Assembly (NCBI RefSeq): GCF_014203325.1
Contig: NZ_JACHIV010000001.1
Location: forward strand, 3,659,501 to 3,723,500
Direction of reading: 5' to 3'
DNA length: 64,000 nucleotides
Source: Saccharopolyspora gloriosae
GTDB lineage: Bacteria; Actinomycetota; Actinomycetes; Mycobacteriales; Pseudonocardiaceae
Each line of letters begins with the position of its first letter. Positions within the stretch are counted from its first letter, which is position 1. Shown here one piece after another: positions 32,281 to 41,633 of this stretch. Made by a program: the position numbers and the translations under genes. The notes beneath the pieces were generated by a model, which was given only the letters and a program-made list of their open reading frames with translations, was not told where the DNA came from and ran no database searches.

Positions 32281-33450
32281 ATGCTCACTCAGCCGTTCGC
32301 CGACGCCGTCGTCGAAGCCGAGAAGGTCATCGCCGAGGCACCGCACATCCGGACCGAGCAGGACCTGGTCGAGGGCTACGAGTACCTGGCGGGAAGCATC
32401 CGGGCCTCGCTGCAGATGGCCTGGGCGTACGAGCGGGACTTCCCGTTCTTCGTCAGCTCCACCGGGCCGCACACCAAGATGGGGTTGGACAACCCCGACG
32501 CGCTGTACTTCCACGCCTACCTGCGCGACGACGCCGAGTACGTCGTCACCGGCACCCGCGGCTCCACCCGCGACCTGAGTTTCCAGGTGCTCGGTGGCGA
32601 CTACTCGCCGGTGGAGGTGCCGGACAGCCTCACGGCCTTCGACGACCGCGAGCTCGACATCGGCCCGGACGGCCGGTTCGAGCTGCGGTTCGGGCCCGAC
32701 CGCACCCAGGCCGGCCCCGGGTACGTGGTGCTCGGCGAAGGGTCGGCGATGCTCGTGGTGCGCGAGGTCTACGGCGACTGGAGCACCGAGCGGCGCGGCA
32801 CGCTGCGCATCCACCGCGCCGACCGGCTCGGTTCGGCGCCGCCGCCGCGGCAGCGCACGACGCTGGAGAAGCGGTACGGGGTCGCGGGCAAGATCCTGCT
32901 CAACCGGCTGCGGACGTTCCTGGCGTTCCCGGAGTGGTTCTACCTGGACCTGCCCGCGAACACGATGACCGAGCCGCGGCGCACCCCCGGTGGGCTGGCC
33001 ACGCAGTTCTCCTCAGCGGGGCACTACGACCTCGCCGACGACCAGGCCATGATCGTCACCGTGCCCGCGTCCGAAGCGCCGTACCAGGGAATCCAGCTCG
33101 GCAGCCGGTGGTACGTCTCGCTGGACTACAGCGACCACCAGACCAGCCTCACCGCCGATCAGGCGCGGACCGACCCGGACGGCATGCTCCGGTTCGTGAT
33201 CAGCGAGCGCGACCCCGGCGTCGCGAACTGGCTGGAACGGTTGGGGCATTCCCGCGGATTCGTCCAGATCCGCTGGCAGCGGCTTTCCCGGGAGCTGGGT
33301 CCCGCCGACGGCCCGCAGGTCGAGGTGGTGGACGTCGCCGAGCTGCCCGCGAAGCTCCCGCACCACGAGCGCTCGCGGATCACCCCCGCCGAGTGGGCGG
33401 AGCGGATCGCGGCGCGGCAGATCGCGGTCGCGGAGAGGATGCTCGGATGA
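32281..33450 (+). CDS. DUF1214-domain protein
   Basis: 389 residues. N-terminal helical part (EYLAGSIRASLQMAWAYERDFPFFVSSTGPHTKMGLDNPDALYFHAYL), a beta-rich centre, and a C-terminal DUF1214-like region (GIQLGSRWYVSLDYSDHQTSLTADQARTDPDGMLRFVISERDPGVANWLE). The family has no settled biochemical role but often sits beside sulfotransferase, SDR and steroid genes in actinobacteria. First gene of an operon with an SDR (ATGA overlap) and a sulfotransferase, directly after a KstR-type box. No signal peptide is obvious. Confidence 0.82.
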   Translation: MLTQPFADAVVEAEKVIAEAPHIRTEQDLVEGYEYLAGSIRASLQMAWAYERDFPFFVSSTGPHTKMGLDNPDALYFHAYLRDDAEYVVTGTRGSTRDLSFQVLGGDYSPVEVPDSLTAFDDRELDIGPDGRFELRFGPDRTQAGPGYVVLGEGSAMLVVREVYGDWSTERRGTLRIHRADRLGSAPPPRQRTTLEKRYGVAGKILLNRLRTFLAFPEWFYLDLPANTMTEPRRTPGGLATQFSSAGHYDLADDQAMIVTVPASEAPYQGIQLGSRWYVSLDYSDHQTSLTADQARTDPDGMLRFVISERDPGVANWLERLGHSRGFVQIRWQRLSRELGPADGPQVEVVDVAELPAKLPHHERSRITPAEWAERIAARQIAVAERMLG

Positions 33451-34226
33451 CGTTGTTGCGGGACAAGGTGGTTCTGGTGTCCGGGATCGGCCCCGGGCTC
33501 GGCAGGGCGCTCGCGGTGCGGTGCGCGGCGGCCGGTGCGGACGTGGTGCTCGCCGCCCGCACGCGGCACCGGCTCGACGCGGTCGCCGAGGAGGTAACCG
33601 CGCTGGGCAGGCGAGCGGTCACGGCCGCGGTCGACATCACCGACGAGGACGCGCCACGACGGCTCGCCCAGGCCGCGGCGGAGGAGTTCGGGCGGCTGGA
33701 CGTCCTGATCAACAACGCGTTCGCGATCCCCCCGCGGACCGAGCTGCTCGACACCGACCTCGACGCGGTGCGCGCCGGGTTCGAGACCGGGGCGTTCGCC
33801 GCGCTGCGGCTTACGCGCGAGTGCGCGCCGCTGCTCGTGGAGCGGCAGGGCTCGGTCGTAATGATCAATTCGGCGGTGCTGCGGCATTCCCGGCGCACCT
33901 TCGGCGCGTACAAGATGGCGAAGACGAGCCTGCTGTCGATGGCGCAGACCCTGTCGACCGAGCTGGGCCCGCGCGGCGTGCGCGTCAACACGGTCGCGCC
34001 CGGCTACATCTGGGCGGGCTCGCTGCAGTGGTACTTCGCCCAACTGGCGAAGGAACGCGGCGTGGACCCGCGGCAGGTCTACGACGAGACGGCGGCGACC
34101 ACCGACCTGCGCAAGCTGCCCGAGCCGGACGAGATCGCCGATGCCGTGCTCTTCCTCGCCTCCCCCATGGCACGCGCCATCACCGGCCAGTGCCTCGACG
34201 TCAACGGCGGCGAGTACCACCACTGA
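33447..34226 (+). CDS. Short-chain dehydrogenase/reductase
   Basis: 259 residues, ATG 33447 overlapping the DUF1214 stop (ATGA). Classical SDR: cofactor loop VSGIGPGLGRALA (11-23), LAARTR (NADP/NAD discriminating region), NNAF instead of NNAG, catalytic Ser in MINSAVLRHS, and YKMAK for Tyr-x3-Lys. The C-terminus SPMARAITGQCLDVNGGEYHH is typical. Oxidoreductase for an alcohol/ketone; from the KstR box and neighbours a steroid or similar hydroxyl group is plausible (inference). Confidence 0.92.
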   Translation: MTLLRDKVVLVSGIGPGLGRALAVRCAAAGADVVLAARTRHRLDAVAEEVTALGRRAVTAAVDITDEDAPRRLAQAAAEEFGRLDVLINNAFAIPPRTELLDTDLDAVRAGFETGAFAALRLTRECAPLLVERQGSVVMINSAVLRHSRRTFGAYKMAKTSLLSMAQTLSTELGPRGVRVNTVAPGYIWAGSLQWYFAQLAKERGVDPRQVYDETAATTDLRKLPEPDEIADAVLFLASPMARAITGQCLDVNGGEYHH

Positions 34227-34236
34227 AGGGGACATC

Positions 34237-35367
34237 ATGAGTGTGGGCACCGTGGCCGACCTGCACGCCTCCGCGACGCGGCGCACCGGGCTGGACGACT
34301 TCGGCCCCGACGACTACACCGACGGGCTCGCCGCGCTGCTGGAGTCCTACGAGCGCGAGGCGGGCCTGACACCGCTGGGCGAGAAGGTGCACCGGTCGTT
34401 CCTGCGGGGAGCGCTGGTCGCCCGGTCGCTCAGCGAATCCGCGTGGCGGACGCACCCCGAGCACGCCGACGTGCCCGTCGCCCGGCCGATCTTCGTCACC
34501 GGCCTGCCCCGCACCGGCACGACCGCGCTGCACCGGCTGCTCACCGCCGACCCCGCGCACCAGGGATTGGAGGTGTGGCTGACGGAGGCACCGCAGCCGA
34601 GGCCGCCCCGCGAGACGTGGCCGGACGACCCGGTGTTCCAGCACATCCAAGCCGGGTACCGGCAATACCACGTGCGCCACCCCGAATTCCTCGGTGTGCA
34701 CGCGATGTCCGCCGACGAGGTCGAGGAGTGCTGGCAGCTGCTGCGGCAGTCGATGCGCTCGATCTCCTACGAATGCCTCGCGCACGTCCCGTCGTACTCG
34801 CGGTGGCTGGCCGGGCAGGACTGGACGGCGGCCTACCGCAGGCACCGGCGCAACCTCCAGCTGATCGGCCTGCCCGATCCGCACCGCCGCTGGGTGCTGA
34901 AGAACCCGAGCCACCTGTTCGCCCTGGACGCCCTGCTGGAGGTCTACCCGGACGCGCTGATCGTGCAGACCCACCGCGCGCCCGAAGTCGCGATCGCCTC
35001 CGTGTGCAGCCTCAACGCGCAGGCCAGCGCGGACTGGTCGGAGACGTTCCGGGGCGGCACCGTCGGTCGCGACCAGCTGGAGCTGTGGTCCCGCGGTTTG
35101 GCCGCGTTCACCGCCGAGCGGGCGAAGCACGACCAGGCGCGGTTCTACGACGTGCACTACGAGGACTTCGTGGCCGACCCGCTGGGCACGGTGGCCGCGC
35201 TCTACGACCACTTCGGGTTGGAACTCGGCGACGAGGCCGACGCGGCGATGCGGCGCCTGCACACCGAAAGCACCACCGGAGCCCGAAAACCCTCGCACCG
35301 CTACCACCTCGCCGACTTCGACCTGTCCGAAGCGGACGTCAGGTCTCGGTTCCCCGCATCGGGTTGA
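34237..35367 (+). CDS. Sulfotransferase family protein
   Basis: 376 residues, AAGGGG 8 bases before ATG. PAPS 5'-phosphosulfate loop IFVTGLPRTGTTALHRLL (about 86-103), and the 3'-phosphate region with WVLKNPSHLFALDALLEVYPDALIVQTHRAPEVAIAS (about 220-255), plus DVHYEDFVADPLGTVAALYDHFGLEL. This is the large actinobacterial sulfotransferase group often adjacent to DUF1214 and SDR genes. It would transfer sulfate from PAPS to a hydroxyl-bearing lipid or steroid, although many members may have other roles. Last gene of the KstR-box operon. Confidence 0.9.
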   Translation: MSVGTVADLHASATRRTGLDDFGPDDYTDGLAALLESYEREAGLTPLGEKVHRSFLRGALVARSLSESAWRTHPEHADVPVARPIFVTGLPRTGTTALHRLLTADPAHQGLEVWLTEAPQPRPPRETWPDDPVFQHIQAGYRQYHVRHPEFLGVHAMSADEVEECWQLLRQSMRSISYECLAHVPSYSRWLAGQDWTAAYRRHRRNLQLIGLPDPHRRWVLKNPSHLFALDALLEVYPDALIVQTHRAPEVAIASVCSLNAQASADWSETFRGGTVGRDQLELWSRGLAAFTAERAKHDQARFYDVHYEDFVADPLGTVAALYDHFGLELGDEADAAMRRLHTESTTGARKPSHRYHLADFDLSEADVRSRFPASG

Positions 35368-35575
35368 GGCGACCGGTTCCCCAGACGGAATCACCGGAAT
35401 CACTCAAGTCCGCGAGCGTGATCCCGAGGCCGAAGAGAACCCGCTGAGCGATCAACACCACCTCATTAGCGGTTGTCCCTGGTGAGAGGACAATCTCGCC
35501 CATCGGAACCTTTGTGCGCTAGGTACTTCCCCCTCCTCGTCATCTTGCGCTTCCGTTGACACACCGGACACGGAC

Positions 35576-35620
35576 GAAGCTCCCGCGGCAGCTGCGAACG
35601 ACTCCGCAGCCGCGGGCTTC
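35576..35620 (+). terminator. Imperfect hairpin downstream of the sulfotransferase operon
   Basis: GAAGC-CCGCGG-GCTGCG pairs with CGCAG-CCGCGGG-CTTC with small bulges, followed by CTCTTGATTT. It is 210 bases after the sulfotransferase stop and 150 before acdS. The gap 35368-35769 holds no supported gene. Confidence 0.5.
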
Positions 35621-35769
35621 CTCTTGATTTCCCGTGCAGCGGGAACGGGGGTGGCGTGCGGTGGGGTCGCCGCGCAGGATCGGCGGGTGATCAGTGGTGC
35701 CGGGTGGTCCGGCACCAGCAGGTGCGGCGGCTCCGGAGGGAACCGCCGCGGACGAGACGCAGGAGCTCC

Positions 35770-36777
35770 ATGTCGCTCGCCGACTTCCCCCGCTACCCGC
35801 TGCTGTTCGGCCCCAGTCCGGTGCACCCGCTCGATCGGCTCACCGCCCACCTCGGCGGGGCGCGGATCTGGGCCAAGCGCGAGGACTGCAACTCCGGCCT
35901 CGCCTACGGCGGCAACAAGACCCGCAAGCTGGAGTACATCGTGCCGGACGTGCTCGCCTCCGGCGCCGACACGCTGGTCTCCATCGGCGGCTACCAGTCC
36001 AACCACACCCGCCAGGTCGCGGCCGTCGCGGCGAAGCTGGGGCTCGGCGCGCGGCTGGTCCAGGAGAAGTGGGTGGACTGGCCGGACTCGGTCAACGACA
36101 AGGTCGGCAACATCCTGCTCTCCCGGATCATGGGCGCCGACGTGCGGCTGGACCCGGCCGGGTTCGACATCGGCATCCGCGAGTCCTGGGAGGAGGCGAT
36201 GGAGGAGGTCCGGGCGTCCGGGGGAACGCCCTACGGCATCCCGGCCGGGGCGTCCGAGCACGAGCTCGGCGGGCTCGGCTTCGCGAACTGGGCCGACGAG
36301 GTCGCCCAGCAGGAGGAGCAGCTGGGCGTCTTCTTCGACACCATCGTCGTCTGCACCGTCACCGGCTCCACGCACGCCGGGATGATCGCCGGGTTCGCCG
36401 GGCAGGAACGCCCGCGGCGGGTCATCGGCATCGACGCTTCCGCCACGCTGGACAAGACGCGCGAGCAGGTCGCGCGGATCGCCCGCGCCACGGCCGAGCT
36501 GATCGGACTGGGCCGGGAGCTCCGCGAGGACGAGATCACCGTGCTCGCGGGCTGGGCGGGCGAGCTCTACGGCGTGCCGGTGCAGTCGACGATCGACGCG
36601 ATCCGGCTCTGCGGCAGGCTGGAAGGAATGATCATCGACCCGGTGTACGAGGGGAAGTCGATGGCGGGGCTGATCGACCTGGTCCGCGACGGCGAGATCG
36701 AGCAGAGCTCGAACGTGCTCTACGCCCACCTCGGCGGGCAGCCCGCGCTCAACGCGTACGCGGGCGCCTTCGGCTGA
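35770..36777 (+). CDS. acdS: 1-aminocyclopropane-1-carboxylate deaminase
   Basis: 335 residues, AGGAG 5 bases before ATG. PLP enzyme of fold type II: Lys50 in [25 protein letters not shown], GAxxxELGG segment, and the residues that separate true ACC deaminase from D-cysteine desulfhydrase: Tyr293-Glu294 in VYEGKS and Leu321 in AHLGG (Tyr294, Glu295, Leu322 in the Pseudomonas enzyme). It breaks ACC to ammonia and 2-oxobutyrate, lowering ethylene in plant hosts. Monocistronic, with a strong terminator directly after it. No adcR-type regulator is adjacent. Confidence 0.95.
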   Translation: MSLADFPRYPLLFGPSPVHPLDRLTAHLGGARIWAKREDCNSGLAYGGNKTRKLEYIVPDVLASGADTLVSIGGYQSNHTRQVAAVAAKLGLGARLVQEKWVDWPDSVNDKVGNILLSRIMGADVRLDPAGFDIGIRESWEEAMEEVRASGGTPYGIPAGASEHELGGLGFANWADEVAQQEEQLGVFFDTIVVCTVTGSTHAGMIAGFAGQERPRRVIGIDASATLDKTREQVARIARATAELIGLGRELREDEITVLAGWAGELYGVPVQSTIDAIRLCGRLEGMIIDPVYEGKSMAGLIDLVRDGEIEQSSNVLYAHLGGQPALNAYAGAFG

Positions 36778-36788
36778 ACCGCCTGGCG

Positions 36789-36819
36789 AGGCGGCCCCGG
36801 ATCGCATCCGGGGCCGCCT
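36789..36819 (+). terminator. Terminator hairpin after acdS
   Basis: AGGCGGCCCCGGAT (36789-36802) and its exact complement (36806-36819) with loop CGC; starts 12 bases after the acdS stop. Followed by CATCACG, so without a T-run. The rest of the gap to 37145 shows no gene. Confidence 0.8.
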
Positions 36820-37145
36820 CATCACGCCAGTGGAACACGCAGGGGCTCCGGACCGGCGGACGGCTCGCACGCCGGCCGCTCCCCCTCGCGACGACCGGAA
36901 CCACCTGGTGATCGCGGCGCGTGGATCACCGCGCCGAACGCGGACGTTGAGACCGCTGCATCGTGTTCCCGCCTCGCGATCCCCGTGGTTCCGACGCCCC
37001 CCGGATGCGCTCGAACGTTGTTGTCAAGGGACTGTCACCTGCTGGGAATGCGCAGGCTCCGGCGCTGGTTCTACCCCTCTGGCCGGAGTGCGATCGCGTC
37101 CGGTTCGTCGAACGGGAGCGAGGCGGCGTGAGGTCAGGGAAGTCG

Positions 37146-38396
37146 ATGCGGACAAGCGGGTCCGGCACCGAGGAGCGGTTGCCGCGCGAGATCTGGATCC
37201 TGGTCACGGGCAGCTTCATCGTCGCGATCGGGATGGGCATCGTCTCCCCCGCGCTGCCGGCGTTCGCGACCTCGTTCGACGTGGGGGTGACCGCGGCGTC
37301 GTTCATCGTGAGCGCGTTCGCCTTCATGCGGCTGGCCTTCGCTCCCGCGAGCGGTCGGCTCGTGGCGTGGTTCGGCGAGCGCCCGATCTACGTGTGGGGC
37401 GTGTCGATCGTCGGCGTGAGCAGCGCGGCCTGCGCCTTCGCCGACTCGTACTGGCAACTGCTGGTGTTCCGGGCGCTCGGCGGCACCGGTTCGACGATGT
37501 TCACCGTGTCCGTGGTGGCGCTGCTGGTGCGGCTGTCGCCGCCGAAGCAGCGCGGGCGGGCCTCCGGGCTGTGGGCGACGAGCTTCCTGCTGGGCAACGT
37601 CTCCGGCCCGATCATCGGCAGCCTGCTGGTCGCCTACTCGCTGCGGCTGCCGTTCCTCATCTACGGTGCCGCGCTGTTCCTCGCCGCGTTCGTCGGCTGG
37701 CTGCTGCTGCGGAACTCGACGCTGGCCGCGCCGGTGAAGGACGACGTCCCGGCGATGACGGTCCGCGAGGCGCTGGGGTCGCGGATCTACCGCGCGGCGA
37801 TGCTGTCGAACTTCAGCACCGGCTGGGCCGTGTTCGGCGTGCGCATCGCGCTGATCCCGCTGTTCGTGGTGGAGGCGCTGCACTCCACGCAAGCGATGGC
37901 CGGGGTGGCGCTGTCGGTGTTCGCCGTCGGCAACGCGGCGGTGATCATGCTGTCCGGGCGGATCTCCGACCGCCACGGCCGCAAGCCGATGGCGCTGCTC
38001 GGCCTCGCCGTCTCGGTGGTCGGCACCGCGGCACTGGGGTTCAGCGGTTCCGTCGCGGTCTTCCTGGTGGCGTCGCTGGTCGCCGGGGTCGGCGCGGGAC
38101 TGCTCAACCCGGCGCAGAACGCGGCCGTCGCCGATCTGCTCGGCAGCAAGGGCAAGGGCGGTCCGGTGCTGGCCGCGTTCCAGATGTCCGCCGACGTCGG
38201 AGCGATCGTGGGGCCGCTGGTCACGGGCATGATCGCCGACGCCGTCTCGTACGAGGTGGCCTTCGGGGTGACGGCGCTGACCGCCGTGCTCGCCCTGGGC
38301 GCGTGGCTCGCGGCTCCGGAGACCCAGGGCGGCCCTCCCGCGTCGGAGTCGGTCCACCCGGACACCGACATCGACCCGGAACGAGCCGCGAAGTAG
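37146..38396 (+). CDS. MFS transporter (DHA1-type efflux)
   Basis: 416 residues from ATG 37146 with AGGGAAG upstream; the frame is open further up but has poor composition. Twelve hydrophobic helices starting at EIWILVTGSFIVAIGMGIVSPALPAFATSFDV. The cytoplasmic loop motif appears as SGRLVAWFGERPIYV after helix 2 and SGRISDRHGRKPMALLG after helix 8. GFGxxxGPxxGG-like motif C appears as LLGNVSGPIIGSLL, typical of drug:H+ antiporters. Substrate unknown. No regulator gene is adjacent. Confidence 0.88.
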   Translation: MRTSGSGTEERLPREIWILVTGSFIVAIGMGIVSPALPAFATSFDVGVTAASFIVSAFAFMRLAFAPASGRLVAWFGERPIYVWGVSIVGVSSAACAFADSYWQLLVFRALGGTGSTMFTVSVVALLVRLSPPKQRGRASGLWATSFLLGNVSGPIIGSLLVAYSLRLPFLIYGAALFLAAFVGWLLLRNSTLAAPVKDDVPAMTVREALGSRIYRAAMLSNFSTGWAVFGVRIALIPLFVVEALHSTQAMAGVALSVFAVGNAAVIMLSGRISDRHGRKPMALLGLAVSVVGTAALGFSGSVAVFLVASLVAGVGAGLLNPAQNAAVADLLGSKGKGGPVLAAFQMSADVGAIVGPLVTGMIADAVSYEVAFGVTALTAVLALGAWLAAPETQGGPPASESVHPDTDIDPERAAK

Positions 38397-38509
38397 ACCT
38401 GGCCCGGAAGACGTTGCACCGCACCGAATTCGCGGACCGCGTCGAGCGACGTGCGGCGAGGTTCCCGGCCGGGGACCTCGCCGCACGTCATCCGGTCAAC
38501 GCCGGATCA

Positions 38510-38737
38510 TCAGAGCTGGTAGGCCCACAGCTCGTACACGCCGACGGAGTTGCGGCGGCACTCGTGGCCCAGGCTCGTCCCGCCACCACCGCCGTGCGCG
38601 TCCGCCCAGGCCTTCTCGCACGCGGCGGCGGTGTTGTACCACTTGCCGGTGTAGACGTAGCCCTCCGCGGCGGCGGGCGCCGCGGTGACCAGCAGCATTC
38701 CCAGCCCGATCGCGGCACCGGTCGCAAGCTTCTTCAC
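38510..38737 (-). CDS. Small secreted protein with signal peptide
   Basis: 75 residues from GTG 38737 with GAGGATC upstream; a longer frame to 38758 is less likely. Residues 1-25 are a Sec signal peptide (KK, hydrophobic core IGLGMLLVTAAPAAA, cleavage after AAA). The mature part EGYVYTGKWYNTAAACEKAWADAHGGGGGTSLGHECRRNSVGVYELWAYQL has two Cys, probably one disulfide. Resembles small exported actinobacterial proteins of unknown function. Monocistronic. Confidence 0.8.
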   Translation of the reverse strand: MKKLATGAAIGLGMLLVTAAPAAAEGYVYTGKWYNTAAACEKAWADAHGGGGGTSLGHECRRNSVGVYELWAYQL

Positions 38738-38982
38738 GAACGATCCTCTCGTCAGCACAGATGACGCGCACCGGCCGGATCATCGGCCGGTGTCGCTTCC
38801 CGAATCGGGGCGGACGTCGACTCCTTCGCAGCGCGACTCTCGCCGCTCGACGCCCGGAATCCGGTCCGCCCCGCCCGGCAAGTCGACCGCACCGACGCGC
38901 ACCCGATCACCGGATCACGCACCAGGCTCGACTATGCGGGGAAATCTTCCTCGAACCTCGGACGCGGGGCGCCCGGCCGGAC

Positions 38983-39897
38983 TCAGCCGGAGGCACCCGC
39001 GACGGCGCCGGTGCGGAGGAAGTCCGCGGTGCGGTCCAGGGCGGTTCGCGCTTCGGGGAGCCGCTGCAGGATCCAGCCGTGGAACATGCCCTCGTACTCC
39101 TCGTAGTCGACCGCGGCCCCGCGGGCGCGGGCGAGGGCGTTGAGCCGTCGCGCGTCGGAGAGCAGCACGTCGCGCGTGCCGCTGAGCACCCGCATCGGGC
39201 CGAGGCCACCGAGTTGCCCGTACAGCGGGCTCACCCTCGGATCATGCGGATCGAGATCGCCCGCGTACAGGCGACCGGCCTCCCGCAACCCGGCGATGCC
39301 CAGGTACGGGTCCTGCCGGTCCAGCGCGGGGACGTCGGGATGGCTCACCGCGATGTCCAGCCACGGCGAGATCAGCACCAGACGTCCCGGTTGCGGCCGT
39401 CCGAAGGCCGCCTGGCGCTGCGCGAGGAACAGGCTCAGCGCGCCCCCGGCGGAATCACCCATCACGACCTGGTCCGCCGGTGCCGCTCTCGCCGCGGTGC
39501 GCTGGAACGACGACCACACCATCGGCAACGTCGCGGTGTGGTCGTAGGTCGGCGCCAGCGGGTACAGCGGGACCGACACCGCCGCGCCGGTGCGAGCGAT
39601 GAGACGGTCGAGGAAGTCCCAGTGCGCGGCTTCGATCTGGTGCACGTACGCGCCGCCGTGCAGGTACAGGACGTGCTGCGGGTTCCGCGTGCGCGGCGGC
39701 CGGAGCGTGTAGCAGCAGTGCCCCCGCACGTCGTGCTCGGTGACCTCGAACCGGTCCCGGAAGGACGGCGGCAGCTGGGCGTGCTCGGACTCGTGGCTCT
39801 CGGCGCTGCGCCGCAGCAGCACCGGATCGGCGAACGTGCGCTTGCGCCGGGTCAACCGGTACTTGCCGATCGTCAGCGCGCTCTGCCAGCTCACCAT
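38983..39897 (-). CDS. Alpha/beta hydrolase, HSL (lipase/esterase) family
   Basis: 304 residues. Oxyanion-hole motif LYLHGGAYVH (about 76-85), nucleophile elbow VVMGDSAGGALSL (about 145-157), Asp in LSGTRDVLLSDA and His in YEEYEGMFHGWILQRLPEA, a full Ser-Asp-His triad of the hormone-sensitive-lipase family. It hydrolyses short or medium chain esters. No clear signal peptide, so cytoplasmic or cell-associated. No operon partner, as the neighbour small gene lies 97 bases upstream. Confidence 0.9.
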   Translation of the reverse strand: MVSWQSALTIGKYRLTRRKRTFADPVLLRRSAESHESEHAQLPPSFRDRFEVTEHDVRGHCCYTLRPPRTRNPQHVLYLHGGAYVHQIEAAHWDFLDRLIARTGAAVSVPLYPLAPTYDHTATLPMVWSSFQRTAARAAPADQVVMGDSAGGALSLFLAQRQAAFGRPQPGRLVLISPWLDIAVSHPDVPALDRQDPYLGIAGLREAGRLYAGDLDPHDPRVSPLYGQLGGLGPMRVLSGTRDVLLSDARRLNALARARGAAVDYEEYEGMFHGWILQRLPEARTALDRTADFLRTGAVAGASG

Positions 39898-39993
39898 CGT
39901 TCGGCTTCCTCGGGTCGTGGTTTCCGGGTACCCACGGCGCGGGTTTCCACGCGCCGGCCGGATGAAACCGGCTCCGCACGCCGCCGCGCCCGC

Positions 39994-40164
39994 TCACCCG
40001 AGCGGCGGGTCCGGGAGCCGGGGCTTCGCTGGTGCCTCGGGCTCCTCCGGCGCGCTGGGCGCGGCGGGCGCCTCCGGTTCGGGCCGCACCGGCGGATCGG
40101 GGGCTTCGGGTTCGTCGGGTGCGCGAGCCGGGGACGGCTCCCGCCCCGGGTGCTGTTCGTCCAT
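39994..40164 (-). CDS. Small Pro/Glu-rich protein
   Basis: 56 residues from ATG 40164 with GGGAG 6 bases upstream. Composition is Pro, Glu, Ala and Arg with PEAP/PE repeats (DEPEAPDPP, RPEPEAPAAP, EEPEAPAKP), so it is likely disordered. No homology recognised. The good ribosome site is the main support. It could be spurious in this GC-rich genome. Confidence 0.4.
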   Translation of the reverse strand: MDEQHPGREPSPARAPDEPEAPDPPVRPEPEAPAAPSAPEEPEAPAKPRLPDPPLG

Positions 40165-40346
40165 CACCGCTCCCGGTTCGAAGGTTCGGGATCCAGCGCT
40201 ACCCGTCCTGCCCGGCGTGCACACGAATCTTCGCGCGCTCGTTCCCTCGCGGCGGCGGCCCCGGCGGGCCCTCGAACTCGGTTCCGATTATTCGTCCGCC
40301 AAGCGGGGTAGGCGGGGGCCAGTGCCCCCGACCCCTTGAGGAGACC

Positions 40347-41633
40347 ATGGTCGCCCACGTCTTCGTCCTAGGACACGACGAGCGCAACGGGGAAACGCTG
40401 CGCGGCCTGCCCGCCCTCGCCGACTGCGAACTGCACCCGCTGCTCGACGTCGACCGGCTCGTGCACGTCGACGAGATCGACCTGCCCGCGCTGCTGGAGG
40501 AGGCCGACCGCGAGTTGAACGCCTTCGACGGTCGGGTGGACGCCATCGTCGGCTACTGGGACTTCCCGGTGAGCTCGCTGGTGCCGATCCTCTGCGAGCG
40601 CCGCGGACTCCCCGGCGCGGACCTGCGCGCCGTCGTGCTGTGCGAGCACAAGTACTGGAGCCGCGTCGTGCAGGCCGAAGTGATCGACGACGTGCCCCGC
40701 TTCGGGCTGGTCCACGTCGACGAGGACACCGCTGCCCCGGACGGCGTGCGCTACCCGCTGTGGGTCAAGCCGGTGAAGTCCTTCTCCTCGCAGATGGCCT
40801 ACCGGGTGACCGACGACGAGGGATTCCGCGCCGCGCTGGCCGAGATCCAGGAGGGCATCGACAAGGTCGGCAAGCCCTTCGAGGACGTCCTCGCCCGGCT
40901 CGACCTGCCCCGGGAGATCGCGGAGGCAGGCGGGCGTTCCTGCGTCGCGGAAGAGGCGGTGAGCGGGCGGCAGATCACCGTCGAGGGCTACGACCAGGGC
41001 GACGGCGTGCACCTCTACGGCGTCATCGACACCGTGAACTACCCGGGCACCTCCAGCTTCCTGCGCTACCAGTACCCGTCGTCGCTTCCCGCGGACGTGG
41101 TGGAGCGGATCACCGCGGACACCCGGCGGGTCATCGAGCACATCGGCCTGCGCCACGTGCCGTTCAACGTGGAGTTCTTCTGGGACGAGGACTCCGGCGC
41201 CGTGCACCTGCTGGAGATCAACGCCCGGCACTCCCAGTCGCACGCGCCGATGTTCGAGGACGTCGACGGCGTCCCCAACCACCAGGTGCTGGTGCAGCTC
41301 GGGCTCGGCCGCGACCCGGACTTCCCGCACCGCCAGGGCGAGCACGCGATCTCGGGGAAGTGGTTCTACCGCACCTTCGAGGACGGCTGGGTGCGCCGCG
41401 CCCCGACCGACGCGGAGATCGCCGCGCTCGAACGGGAGCATCCGGGCGTCCGGGTGCACCTGATGGCCGAGGAGGGCGAGCGGCTCTCGGAGCTGCCCGA
41501 CCAGGACAGCTACAGCTACGAGCTCGCCCACCTCTACATCGGCGCCGGCTCCGAGCAGGAGTTCCACGACACCTACGAGCGCTGCACCCGCGCTCTGCCC
41601 TTCGAGATCGAACGCCGAGGAGGTGACGCATGA
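40347..41633 (+). CDS. ATP-grasp domain carboxylate-amine ligase
   Basis: 428 residues, GAGGAG 6 bases before ATG. N-terminal pre-ATP-grasp region (VAHVFVLGHDERNGETLRGL, DAIVGYWDFPVSSLVPILCERRGLPG), then the ATP-grasp core: Lys in LWVKPVKSFSSQ, EEAVSGRQITVEGY (EE-x-V-SG), and the Mg2+-binding FNVEFFWDEDSGAVHLLEINARHSQSH. Such ligases join a carboxylate to an amine through an acyl-phosphate, often making dipeptides or modifying peptides. It is coupled by ATGA to a CocE/X-Pro dipeptidyl-peptidase-type hydrolase. Substrates unknown. Confidence 0.9.
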   Translation: MVAHVFVLGHDERNGETLRGLPALADCELHPLLDVDRLVHVDEIDLPALLEEADRELNAFDGRVDAIVGYWDFPVSSLVPILCERRGLPGADLRAVVLCEHKYWSRVVQAEVIDDVPRFGLVHVDEDTAAPDGVRYPLWVKPVKSFSSQMAYRVTDDEGFRAALAEIQEGIDKVGKPFEDVLARLDLPREIAEAGGRSCVAEEAVSGRQITVEGYDQGDGVHLYGVIDTVNYPGTSSFLRYQYPSSLPADVVERITADTRRVIEHIGLRHVPFNVEFFWDEDSGAVHLLEINARHSQSHAPMFEDVDGVPNHQVLVQLGLGRDPDFPHRQGEHAISGKWFYRTFEDGWVRRAPTDAEIAALEREHPGVRVHLMAEEGERLSELPDQDSYSYELAHLYIGAGSEQEFHDTYERCTRALPFEIERRGGDA

